From positions 1 through 10,410 of the forward strand of contig RGUG01000027.1 in NCBI GenBank assembly GCA_010027915.1: 10,410 nucleotides of DNA. The letters run 5' to 3'. Position 1 is the first letter of the stretch; each line of letters begins with the position of its first letter. The position numbers were made by a program, and so were the translations under genes. This stretch comes from a bacterium. GTDB taxonomy: Bacteria > Margulisbacteria > Marinamargulisbacteria > SXXA01. The notes below the pieces were generated by a model. That model worked only from the letters and a program-made list of their open reading frames with translations, ran no database searches and was not told the DNA's origin. Shown here in pieces: positions 1 through 8,318 of the stretch.

Positions 1-204
1 TAAACTCGTCGCACCGGCGACACCCAAGGTCCCACCCACGCTCGTATTGTCCGTCACCCGCAAAGACCGGAGGCTGGCTGGGCCCGCCACGTCCATCCCG
101 TCTCGCAAGGTTGTCATCCCCGCCACATCCAAACTGCTTTGTAAGCTGGTGGCACCGGCAACACCCAAGGTGTTTTGTAGGCTGGTGGCACCGGCGACAC
201 CCAA
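1..204 (-). repeat. 12-residue (36-base) short repeats at the left edge
   Basis: Units begin at 204 (LGVAGATSLQNT), 168 (LGVAGATSLQSS), 132 (LDVAGMTTLRDG) and 96 (MDVAGPASLRSL). A fifth copy, LGVAGATSL, occupies 27-1 and runs off the window. The first two units match at 31 of 36 bases. The compact period replaces the 39-residue register seen further upstream and appears younger. Confidence 0.8.
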
Positions 205-3200
205 TGTGCCATCGATCCCCACATTTCTCACCACATTGACATCACGACCCACATTGATATCCGACAACGACCTCACACTCGACGCCGTCAATTGACCCGT
301 TTCCACATTGGCCAATGTGGTAAACCCACTGACACGCACATCCCCCGCCAACACCGACTCGCCCTCAACCCGTAAGTCGCCGTTCAATTGGGTATTCCCC
401 GTCACATTCAATTGCTTCAATCGACCCGATTCCATTTCAGCTGTTGATAATGTGGTCAGCCCCGATACCATCAACTCACCGGTTACTTGTGCGTTACGAC
501 TCACTCGTAGATCACGACCTAGTTGGGCATCACGGGTTACTTGTAGTGTGTTGAGGCGGGCCCATTCCGATACATCCAGTTGCGTCAATTGGGCCAATTG
601 GGCCACCGTTAACTGGCCTTCCAAGGTGGTGTTTTGGGACACGCCCAAGCCTTGGCGAACCCACATATTGCGGGTCACCACCACGTCACTGAGGGTGCTG
701 ATCCCCATTACCATCATATCCCCTCTGAACTGGGCACCCCCTCCCACTGTCATGTCTTGATTCACCGTGGCATTGCGGGTGACGCGTAAATCCATCACCC
801 CCACTTGATTCATTTCTGCCCGTTCAGGAACACTTAATTGTTGGATGGTGGACTCATTGGCCGCCATGCTGCTTAATTGGGTCTTTCCCATCACCCCCAA
901 TGTACCCGTCAGGGTGGTGTTACCCGTCACCCCTAGGTTTCCCCCAACCGATGCATCGTTGTATACGGTTAACCCTGCGATATTGGCTTGATTGATGCCT
1001 GCGGTGGTCAGTGTGGTCCTACCCGTTACATCCAATGCCCCTGTAATGGTCGCATTGCCACTGACCCCCACACTGCCTTTGACGGTCGCATTGTCCGTGA
1101 CCCACAACGACTGTACCCTGGCGGACTGGGTCACCTCCACCATCCCCATATTGGCGATGCCATTCACCATCAAGCCACGTGCCAAGGTGACGTCTTGGGC
1201 CACCCCTAGGGTGCCACCCAGCTCGGTATTGCCTTTGACCATCATATTTCCCGTCACCGCAATGTTTTGCCTCACATCCAAATTGCCCCGAACACCCACA
1301 TTCCCCGTTACCTGTACATTGCCTGTCACACGGATTCCCCCTCCTACCATCATGTCCCCCACAATGGTGGCATCGGTGGTCACCGTTAATTGTTTAATCG
1401 TGGCATCCGCTATGTCCGCACTATTCAGTCGGGCAAGGTTGACACTTCGCAAGGTCCCCACCACCGTCACATTGCGACTGGCATTCACATCGGTGGCCCG
1501 AATATCGGTTCCCCAAATCATGGGCAACGTGGCTGAACTGGCGTACAGATTACCCAAACTCGTCTCCCCACTGACACTTAAATCCCCTTTTAATGTGCTA
1601 TTGTTGCTCACCACCAATTGCCTTGTTTTGATGGTGTCAAACCCGCCCAATGTGGCCGTCATATTGGCAAGCGTCGTATCGCCCGCCACCGATAAAGTGC
1701 CCAATAATTCGCTGTTTCGACGAATATATAAGGCATCAGATTTGAGTGTGGCCGCATCCATCACCCCCGTCACATCCACATTGCTTAACATGGTTTTGTT
1801 TTGAACCGTCAGGGTACCTTGAACCGTTAAATCACTGGTGACATTAAGACGATCCGCCAATAACGACCGTATATTGGCGGTGTTGATGACCTCTAGGGTA
1901 TTGAGTCTGGTGTTACCACTGACACTTAGGTTGCCCATCAACGTCACATTGTTGGTCACACCCAAGTCATTGACCTTTAATTGCTGGATCATCGCGACGT
2001 TGCCCACTGTTAATTGCTCCATGACCGAATTCCCCGACACGGTCACCCCATCCTTAAACCGTGCATTTTGTGTCACTTGCAACTGATTGGCCCTCACCAT
2101 GGCCATATCCGCCCCCTCTGTGATGGTCATACGGCCCATTGTGGCCGACCCTAACACCGTCAAGGGGCCCGTTAACGTGGTACTGTTGGTCACGGTTAAC
2201 GAGTCCGCACGCAAGGCACTGATCTCTGCCACCCCACCCACCGCCACGTTGCCCAACGATGAGGGGCCCGATACCGTCAGCATGCCATTTAACACGGTAT
2301 TATTGCTCACGGTTAACGAGTCCGCACGCAAGGACTTGATCTCTGCGACGTTGGCCACTTCCAACTGATTCAATTGCCCCACACCGCTCACCATCAAATT
2401 ATTGGATACGCGGGCATCGGCTGAAACGGCCAAATAATTGATGGTAACCCCCGCCGCCCGCATCCCGCCGCTTAGCGTCAATGATTTGGCTGTGATATTA
2501 TCAAAGTTTGGTTGGCCAAGCACTGTGAGGTTCCCTTGAATGGTGACCGATTTGCTGGCTTCCAAGCTGCCCACTTTGAGTTGACTGATGGTGCCAAGCC
2601 CCACCATCGCCTCGGTTAGATTGGCCGTGCCGGTCACCGTGACCCCTCCTAAAAACGTCGCATTTTGGGTGGCTTTTAGTTGGTTCACCCACACTTGTTC
2701 TAGCCTGGTGATACCCGGCACACTTAAATTGGCGGGTTCAAATTGACCCATCACGCCCAACGACCCGTCAATCGTCACGTTGCGGCTCACGCGCAGGGTC
2801 CCCACCGTTAACGCATCCATCGTGGCCGTGATGGCATTGAATTGGGCCATATTGGTCATCCCTTTTACCGTCATGTCTCCCCGCACAGTAAGTGATTGAC
2901 TCACCACAGCCGACGCCATGTTAGTGGTGGCCAACCACGCCGTACCCCCCACATTCAGGTCGTTTGCCAGTGTGGCATTTTGCGTCACGTTCAATACCCC
3001 AATGGTGGCAGATGGTATCGTGGCCTCCGCTAACCAGGTGCGTCCTTTCACGCTTAAATCGCGGTCAAACCATACATTCTGGCTGGCACTCAATTCACCC
3101 GCCTTGACGTTGGCCATCACGGCTGAATCCGCATTGATCGTGACCACCTTGGTTTCCCCCAATTGGATGGCCTCTTTGGAACTTAAAATGAGTGCCCCTC

Positions 3201-5658
3201 TCACCGTCAAGTTGCCTGCCACCTCACCCGATTGAATCTGAAGCGTCTGCCCGGTTAATTGCCCATCGGTAGTGACATTGCCACTGACCATCACATCGCG
3301 TTTGATGGCCAAGTTACCCGAGACCATCGCCCCCTCATGTAGTGTCAATCGGCCTAACACCGAGGCATTTTGGGTCACCACCCATTCGCCGATGGTCGCC
3401 GAGGCCACCACCAACTCACCCAATGTGGTCTTGCCCCTTACATCCAAGGCCCCCACGATGCTGGCATCTCGGCTAACCCTCAACCCCTCGGTCAAGGCAT
3501 CGGTCATGTTCACCGTGGCCAATACCGACCACCCCGTGGCCACCAATCGTTGATTGATGGTCGCCGTGTCTCTCACCACCATGACATCTACCGCCAATTC
3601 GTTGATCGTGGCCTTGGGCGCGATCAGATTGGACAAGGTGCTCAACCCATCCACCTTTAAATCCCCACTCACCGTTGCCTGTTGCAAGATCTTTAATGTG
3701 TCGGCGGCCACCATCGAAGCGGTTACCTCCGCCACGGTCATGGGGATGGCGGTTTCAAACGTGCCCAGGACTTTCAAATTGGTCACCACTGCGTCACCTG
3801 ACACCCGCACCCCCTGCCTGAACTGGGCGTCATTGGTGACCGTTAAGGGGCCCATAATAGCACTTGCCGCACTCAGATTGGCCAAGGTGCTGTCCCCTAG
3901 AACAGTCATGGGGGACATCACCAGCATATTGTCGGTTACCCGCAAATAACCCACTTCTAATAGGTTGCTTTCTCGGTATCCCAATGAAAGGGCCTGATAG
4001 GTGGTTAAGGTCCCCAATACAGTCAAATGATTGACGGTTGTCCCCCCCCTCACCATCCAATCATTGGCCATCATGTTGTTGGCACTGACCCACCCATCCA
4101 CCACCAGGCTACCCGGGGTGTCGCCCTGACGATTGATCACTATTTCGTTGGTTTGAATGGTGGGTACCCTCAGTTGGGTGGCCGCCACCCGGTTGAAGGT
4201 GGTGTCCCCTTTCACCGATAAGGTCCCGTCAATTCGTGCCGACTGGGTCACGGTCACCTCATTGAATTGTGCCAATCCCCCCACGGCCATGCCCCCTTTA
4301 ATGCTGGCATTTTGGGTCACATATAGGCTCACCAGACGGCTCTCACTGGCACTCATATTCCCTAATACGGCCATGCCGTTTACCCGTAGCTGATCATCAA
4401 AAACCGCCCGTTGAGTCACCGTCAACCCATCGCTCGTCAAGTCATCGATTCGCCCCGCCGACACCTGTAATGGCTGGGACAATCGCAACACCCCATTGAC
4501 CTGCAACTCATTGACTGTGACGGATTGGGCGGTCATGTTTTGCAGGGTGGTATACCCCAACACCGACAAATCACGTCCCACCCTCACATCTTCCGTGGTA
4601 CGAAGGGCATTCACCTGCATCAACCCACTGCTAACCCCCACCAAATCCCGTAACTGGGTATCCAATTGCAGTTTGGTGTAATACCGGGCATCCAAATTGG
4701 CCGATACTACCCCCGACACATGTCCCAACGCGTCCAACGAAACACCCGTAATGGCCATGCCGTCCGGTGCGGTATACCACCCTTGGGCCATGGTCCCTGG
4801 CGGATGAAACAACCGAATCCCGGTCTCGCTCATCTCACGTCCCAACCCGGTCCCCACTTCAATGGCCCGCACGGCAGGCCCCGATGGGGTGGCCATCAAC
4901 ACTTGATAGGGGTCTTGTCCCACCATCGACACAGTGGTCATGGCATCCGATCCGGTCCCTACCAAGAGGCTACCAGACGGTACCGCCGCTAACCCGGTCC
5001 CGCCTTTTGATACCCCAACAGACGCACTCAGAGCGGTTGGCGAAAGATTCGTTAACCGCTCCCCAGACCCTATAAATGAGGTGGCTTTTACCTCCCCTCC
5101 TACCTCTAACGTGGCATCCGGCGCCCTGGTCATCCCAATCCCGACCGATTCGTTGGTGACCACATGATGGCCCCCATCATACCGTTTCCAGGTGGTGTCA
5201 CCGAGTCGTATTTGCGTGCCGTCTAATTGGGTGCCATAAAACCCCCCATCCGATTCAAACGAAATGCTGCCCGGTGCACTGTCAGGTCGGGCCCGCCCCA
5301 CACGAATGGCACCGTCGACATCCAATTTGGCCAAAGGGGCCGATACCCCAATCCCCATATTTCGATCATTGTCCAAGGCCACGACCAAGTCTCGCCCATT
5401 GCCGATTTGAATCTGGGGGGCATTGGCTAACAACATCAGGGGTTCGGTGATCGACGCCGATGCAATGATGACATTTTGTAAGCTGGCATTGCGCATACTG
5501 CCGCCGACCAACACCTTGTCTGATACCGTTTGGGAACCCGACGCCACAATCACTTCAGAGCGACCCGCTTCATTGGTCAAGTAGAGTGATGAGCCACTGT
5601 ATTCGATGCCGCCTGTCACCGGTGATGCGAGTAACCCCCGGTTGGTTAACCGAATGGG
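1..5658 (-). CDS. Continuation of the giant repeat protein, open to the left window edge (partial, no stop seen)
   Basis: I translated this frame codon by codon and found no stop from 5763 to base 1 (1921 open codons). It begins inside the end of the previous frame and has no convincing start of its own. The first ATG/GTG/TTG in frame is GTG 5617-5619, without a ribosome binding site, so it is read as the rest of the same gene. After the join it gives PPIRLTNRGLLASPVTGGIE, a typical opening of a fibre module. It continues with MGIGVSAPLAKLDVDGAIRVG, then a second KGGTG...LDARY module (4681-5145), then about 1550 residues of strand-turn repeats such as VTQNASIKGGMAVGG and VSGNATITGALDVTG. Val, Thr, Asn, Gly, Leu, Ala and Ser dominate and Cys is absent or nearly so. 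This suggests a long beta-solenoid or trimeric fibre shaft, which is an inference. The gene continues past base 1; whether it ends in a chaperone or anchor domain cannot be seen. Confidence 0.85.
1612..2427 (-). repeat. Array of 39-residue (117-base) beta-strand-like repeats
   Basis: Units start at 2427, 2310, 2193, 2076, 1959 and 1842, six in exact 117-base register, then a 38-residue unit at 1725. The pattern is roughly V-[ST]-x-N-x-T-x-x-G-x-L-[TS]-V-x-G-x-x-x-[LM]-x-x-[LMV]-x-[VA] followed by a variable stretch ending in L-x-A-[DN]-x-L. Related units of 28-44 residues continue on both sides over about 1-4560, in poorer register. Alternating hydrophobic residues with Asn/Gly turns suggest a beta-solenoid or fibre shaft, which is an inference from pattern only. 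Confidence 0.75.
2191..2333 (-). repeat. 26-base exact direct repeat spaced 117 bases apart
   Basis: The bases at 2191-2216 recur exactly at 2308-2333, one repeat period away, encoding LRADSLTV in both units. Most neighbouring units share only the protein pattern, so this pair marks a recent unit duplication or gene conversion. Confidence 0.85.
4681..5145 (-). repeat. Composite fibre module, copy B (SKGGTG...LDARY)
   Basis: Copy B spans 155 residues, from VGIGMTRAPDATLEVGGEVK through GSGERLTNLSPTAL, VGVSKGGTG, GSLLVGTGSD and SLDALGHVSG to LDARY. Motif order and length match copy A (152 residues), but the residues have diverged considerably, so this is an old internal duplication. Its presence beyond the frameshift supports a single original gene. 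Confidence 0.8.
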
Positions 5659-5663
5659 GGGGT
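5639..5663 (-). other. Frameshift site: C7 run on the coding strand with adjoining small hairpin
   Basis: On the coding strand the first frame reads ACC CCC CCA TTC GGT TAA. Re-reading one C (or restoring an eighth C) gives ACC CCC CCC ATT CGG TTA ACC, which joins the N-terminal frame to the long downstream frame. C CCC CCA fits the X XXY YYZ pattern of a -1 slip site. Two bases after it lies CGGTT-AACC-AACCG, a 5-bp stem with a 4-base loop (5639-5652) that contains the stop codon. Both frames are open over 5649-5763, so the shift could lie anywhere there, but the homopolymer is the most economical place. A missing base in the assembly, a phase-variable tract, a recent mutation and programmed frameshifting are all possible. 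An assembly or sequencing indel is the default explanation. Confidence 0.75.
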
Positions 5664-8087
5664 CGGTCTCTGCTTTGGATAACCCACGACTTGCAAGGCA
5701 TTCCCGGCTTGGGTTTGGATGGTGGTGGCAGGCAATGAAACCGTGCGGGCATTCACCACGACATCATCGGCTGACAAGGTCCCAATCCCACCCGATGCAA
5801 ATGAAATGGACTGGCCCGGCTGCATGAGCAACCGTCCACCCAATGAGACCTGATCGGATACATAGATATTCCCTGCCACGCTGAGCCTTTCGGTGGGCTC
5901 CATCCCCAACCCCAGTTTAAAGACGGGGGATTTCAGGGTGATATCCGTCCCACTGAGTGCCAAACCCACCTCTTGCCCACGTGGCACATCCAATTCCACC
6001 CAGGTCATGGAGCCATTAAACCCCTCAAATCGACCGGTATCCGTATTGTATCGAATACTACCCGGTGAATTGAGGGTGGTATCCCCAATTCGAATGGCCC
6101 CATTGATATCCAATCGCTGCACGGGTTGGGCTACCCCAATACCCACTTTGGTCGACCCCGTGGCAATTTGAATGTCACTGGTCGACCCAATGGCCACCCC
6201 TTTGGCCAATACCAACGCCCCGGTTAACACCCCCCCTTTTTGCAATAAAAACCGGGCATCCCCCTGGACAGGGCTGAGGTAACGATCATCCAGATTCAGT
6301 GATTGATACCCTGTGACGTGCCCCCATGCATCCATACTTAACCCACTGAGCATACTCCCCTCAGGAAGGGTAAAGGAGGGCTGTGCCCCCTGACTGGCAT
6401 GGGCAATCTGAATGGTATTCCCGACGATATTTAATGAAATACCGGCCCCTGCGACCAGGTTTCCCGTCCCTAATACCCCATTGGTTCGACCCAACAAAAC
6501 CGAACCAGAGGGAATGGATAACTGGGCCATGCGATCCAATGTGGCATTGTAAAACAAGATCCCATTATTGGATGGTTGGCTGATCCCGGTTCCCCCATTT
6601 TTAACCGACACCGCCCCCACCAATTGGGCCGCATTTAAACTGGTAATTCCCATCCCATTGCCACTCAATGCGGTACTTTTAATGGTACCGAGCACCTCCA
6701 ATTCTGTTTCTGGGCTACTGGTCCCAATCCCCACCCTAGTGGCCCCATCTTGGGACAATGACAGGGTTCGTTGGGTGGGATTAAGCACCCAATTATCGGC
6801 ACTGGGAATCACATCCAATCGCATCCACGTGCTGCCGTTATACCCTTCAAACCGATCGGCTAGGTAGCGAATGGTACCCGCAGAGGGTGACAGGGTATCA
6901 CTACTGCCCGACCCGATTTTAATGGCCCCATTGATATCCAATGGCTGGCTGGGGTTGGTTTTACCAATCCCCACTTGCCCAAACGACGTGATCACCATGC
7001 GATCGTTGCCACTAAACCGAAACACAACCGATGCAGTGGGTGTGCCGTTGGCCTGAATGAGAACACTTTTATTGGATAAAATGCCCTGTGACGTCCCCGA
7101 CTGGGCCACTGTACCGGAGGATACATCACTCATTTTAAGGGCCGTATTCATGGTGGTACCATCCGGAAACACCAGCATACCCGATCGAAATCGAATGTTG
7201 CCCCCCACATCCAGTGTTTGTTCGGGATTACTGACCCCCACCCCTAGCATGCTCCGGATGACCCCACTACCCGCCACATCCAACGCCGCCACGGGGGTGG
7301 TCGTCCCAATCCCGACATTGTTTCGAAAACTGGCCACATTGGCCACATCCAATGCCGTTTGGGGGGTCATCACCCCAATGCCCACATTCCCACGAAAGGT
7401 GCTAATCCCCGATACATCCAAGGCCGATTGGGGATTGGTCATGCCAATCCCCACATTCCCACGAAACGTACTGGTACTGGCCACATCAAAGGCACTTTGA
7501 GGGGCGGTGGTGCCAATCCCCACCCGTTGGGCGCTGGTATCCACCTTAAAAATAGACCCCACCGTGGTATTGGCATTCACCGATAACGGGGTGGTCAGTT
7601 CCCCTACTCCGGTAATCCCCCCATAGACCCCTACCATATTGGCTGGCAGAATCATGCCTTTAATCGCCTCTGGCTTGATCATCAGGGCTTCCCCGGCCAA
7701 TTCAGCATAGGCCGACAAGGGCAAATGGAAAATAGGAATGGCGGTTTCACCCACCCCCACCACTTCCACAATAAAGGTCAGATTGGGTTCCGCAAACACA
7801 GCCGGTGGAATGGGAACCACTGACCCTGCTTGACAATAAAAAATACCATCCGAGTTGAATGTGTAATTGAATGATTCCGTCCAATGGGTGAGTCCCAGTA
7901 AATTAGAAATGGACCGGCTGGTTGGTACCGATAAACTCCGAATGGACACATTGACCCGGTAGGTACCCGAAAGCGGGGCTTGGGTTTGGTTGTTGCTAAA
8001 TGCCGCTTCCAAGGTAATAAGCGGGGTGCTCCCCAAAATGGGAACGGATAATGCGATGGTTACGAACAAACCCCAAATATACTTCAC
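5646..8087 (-). CDS. N-terminal part of giant exported fibre-like repeat protein (frame ends at a probable frameshift)
   Basis: This frame encodes 813 residues from a GTG start. That start is preferred because AAAAGGGG lies 6 bases upstream and because the frame opens with a signal peptide: Lys2, then a hydrophobic core GLFVTIALSVPILG. Residues about 20-130 resemble the beta domain that begins many tail-fibre-like secreted proteins (GTYRVNVSI, WTESFNYTF, GIFYCQAG, FIVEV), closing with LPLSAYAELA, the usual '(P)YA..A' end. Next come GITGVGELTTPLSV, five 23-residue VGIG repeats (189-303), FPDGTTMNTA, a module with LDINGAIKIG and RFEGYNGSTW (from 372), a module with KNGGTG and LDDRYLS (452-603), GGVLTGALVL, and another LDINGAIRIG / RFEGFNGS copy (from 648). 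The last residues, PTPPFG, follow a C7 run and abort a conserved-looking PP(I/L)RLT-like motif that continues in the next frame. No catalytic motif is seen. The role is inferred to be an extracellular structural or adhesive fibre; the exact function is unknown. Confidence 0.85.
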   Translation of the reverse strand: MKYIWGLFVTIALSVPILGSTPLITLEAAFSNNQTQAPLSGTYRVNVSIRSLSVPTSRSISNLLGLTHWTESFNYTFNSDGIFYCQAGSVVPIPPAVFAEPNLTFIVEVVGVGETAIPIFHLPLSAYAELAGEALMIKPEAIKGMILPANMVGVYGGITGVGELTTPLSVNANTTVGSIFKVDTSAQRVGIGTTAPQSAFDVASTSTFRGNVGIGMTNPQSALDVSGISTFRGNVGIGVMTPQTALDVANVASFRNNVGIGTTTPVAALDVAGSGVIRSMLGVGVSNPEQTLDVGGNIRFRSGMLVFPDGTTMNTALKMSDVSSGTVAQSGTSQGILSNKSVLIQANGTPTASVVFRFSGNDRMVITSFGQVGIGKTNPSQPLDINGAIKIGSGSSDTLSPSAGTIRYLADRFEGYNGSTWMRLDVIPSADNWVLNPTQRTLSLSQDGATRVGIGTSSPETELEVLGTIKSTALSGNGMGITSLNAAQLVGAVSVKNGGTGISQPSNNGILFYNATLDRMAQLSIPSGSVLLGRTNGVLGTGNLVAGAGISLNIVGNTIQIAHASQGAQPSFTLPEGSMLSGLSMDAWGHVTGYQSLNLDDRYLSPVQGDARFLLQKGGVLTGALVLAKGVAIGSTSDIQIATGSTKVGIGVAQPVQRLDINGAIRIGDTTLNSPGSIRYNTDTGRFEGFNGSMTWVELDVPRGQEVGLALSGTDITLKSPVFKLGLGMEPTERLSVAGNIYVSDQVSLGGRLLMQPGQSISFASGGIGTLSADDVVVNARTVSLPATTIQTQAGNALQVVGYPKQRPTPPFG
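6279..6734 (-). repeat. Composite fibre module, copy A (KNGGTG...LDDRY)
   Basis: Copy A spans 152 residues, from VGIGTSSPETELEVLGTIK through SGNGMGITSLNAAQL, VSVKNGGTG, GSVLLGRTNG and SMDAWGHVTG to LDDRY. It has the same motif order as the segment at 4681-5145. It is preceded directly by an LDINGAIKIG / RFEGYNGSTW module starting at 6974, just as copy B is preceded by LDVDGAIRVG at 5358. Confidence 0.8.
7179..7523 (-). repeat. Five tandem 23-residue (69-base) VGIGTTxPxxALDV repeats
   Basis: Five consecutive units of exactly 69 bases start at 7523, 7454, 7385, 7316 and 7247: VGIGTTAPQSAFDV, VGIGMTNPQSALDV, VGIGVMTPQTALDV, VGIGTTTPVAALDV and LGVGVSNPEQTLDV, each followed by a 9-residue linker (for example STFRGN in the first two). 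They cover residues 189-303. There are no insertions between units, and units 1-3 are close at the DNA level, which points to recent tandem duplication. Such units are common in tail-fibre-like surface proteins. Confidence 0.9.
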
Positions 8088-8093
8088 TCATGG

Positions 8094-8101
8094 CCCCTTT
8101 T
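8094..8101 (-). promoter_or_regulatory. Ribosome binding site AAAAGGGG for the giant gene
   Basis: AAAAGGGG ends 6 bases before GTG 8087 on the coding strand. An ATG four bases upstream (8089-8091, in ATGAGTG) is only 2 bases from the GGGG run, is in another frame and encodes only about 31 codons before a stop. The site therefore supports the GTG start, which opens with a signal peptide. Confidence 0.65.
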
Positions 8102-8228
8102 GGCTACTGGTAATACCCCCAAAGTAGAGGATTCCGCCTGGAAGACCCTTCAATCAGACAGTCATCTCATAACCTCCCTCGCTCACGCTGTGGCATTCCC
8201 ATTATGGGCGTTGGTTTAAACACAGCCG

Positions 8229-8270
8229 TCACACTTGAGCCGGATCAGCATCTGAAGAGACGTGTGATCC
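8229..8270 (-). promoter_or_regulatory. Possible alternative hairpins in the leader
   Basis: The coding-strand segment GGATCACAC can pair either with TGATCC (near hairpin, 8242-8270) or, through TCACAC, with GTGTGA (far hairpin, arms at 8229-8234 and 8263-8268). The two structures exclude each other, the geometry expected of a switch. The stems are only 6 bp and no terminator U tract follows, so chance is a real alternative. Confidence 0.25.
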
Positions 8271-8318
8271 CCTTCCCTACGGGCTTATTTGATTCGCTTG
8301 ACGGTATAACGCTCGGAC

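Larger units (their letters stand above)
8088..8318 (-). other. Intergenic leader between the two large genes, with several inverted repeats
   Basis: This 231-base gap holds no credible gene. Coding-strand inverted repeats include GGATCA...TGATCC (8242-8270), with inner GTCT/AGAT; TCACAC...GTGTGA (8229-8268), which uses the same left arm; CCCAT-A-ATGGG (8198-8208); GAAG-GGT-CTTC (8141-8151); and CTACT...AGTAG (8103-8126), just before the ribosome binding site. None is followed by a T run, so I see no intrinsic terminator, and the two genes may share a transcript. A strong Shine-Dalgarno sequence, GAGGGAGG (8173-8180), precedes only tiny frames (ATG AGA TGA, and ATG ACT GTC TGA). I cannot assign a promoter or a known riboswitch family here. 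Confidence 0.5.

Noticed and set aside
992..1804. Plus-strand open frame of 270 codons, and other plus-strand frames at 308-760 and 3554-3949
   Set aside because: All lie antisense to the continuous repeat-coding frame. Their translations are Pro/Thr/Ser-rich complements of Gly/Val/Asn repeats and have no recognisable domain.
1612..2427. CRISPR array
   Set aside because: The 117-base periodicity comes from diverged coding repeats in an open frame, without identical short repeats and unique spacers.
5617..5619. GTG as an independent start for the second half of the giant gene
   Set aside because: No ribosome binding site at usable spacing, and it would cut into a module whose beginning is present upstream.
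1..8087. Phage tail fibre within a prophage
   Set aside because: The module style is shared with phage fibres, but the protein begins with a signal peptide and there are no phage structural, lysis or integration genes in view. Not excluded beyond the window.
8089..8091. ATG in ATGAGTG as the start of the giant gene
   Set aside because: It is out of frame with the long frame, too close to the GGGG run, and stops after about 31 codons.
8216..8251. Small leader frame MLIRLKCDGCV
   Set aside because: It has no Shine-Dalgarno sequence, is only 11 codons long, and overlaps the proposed hairpins; not supportable as a gene.
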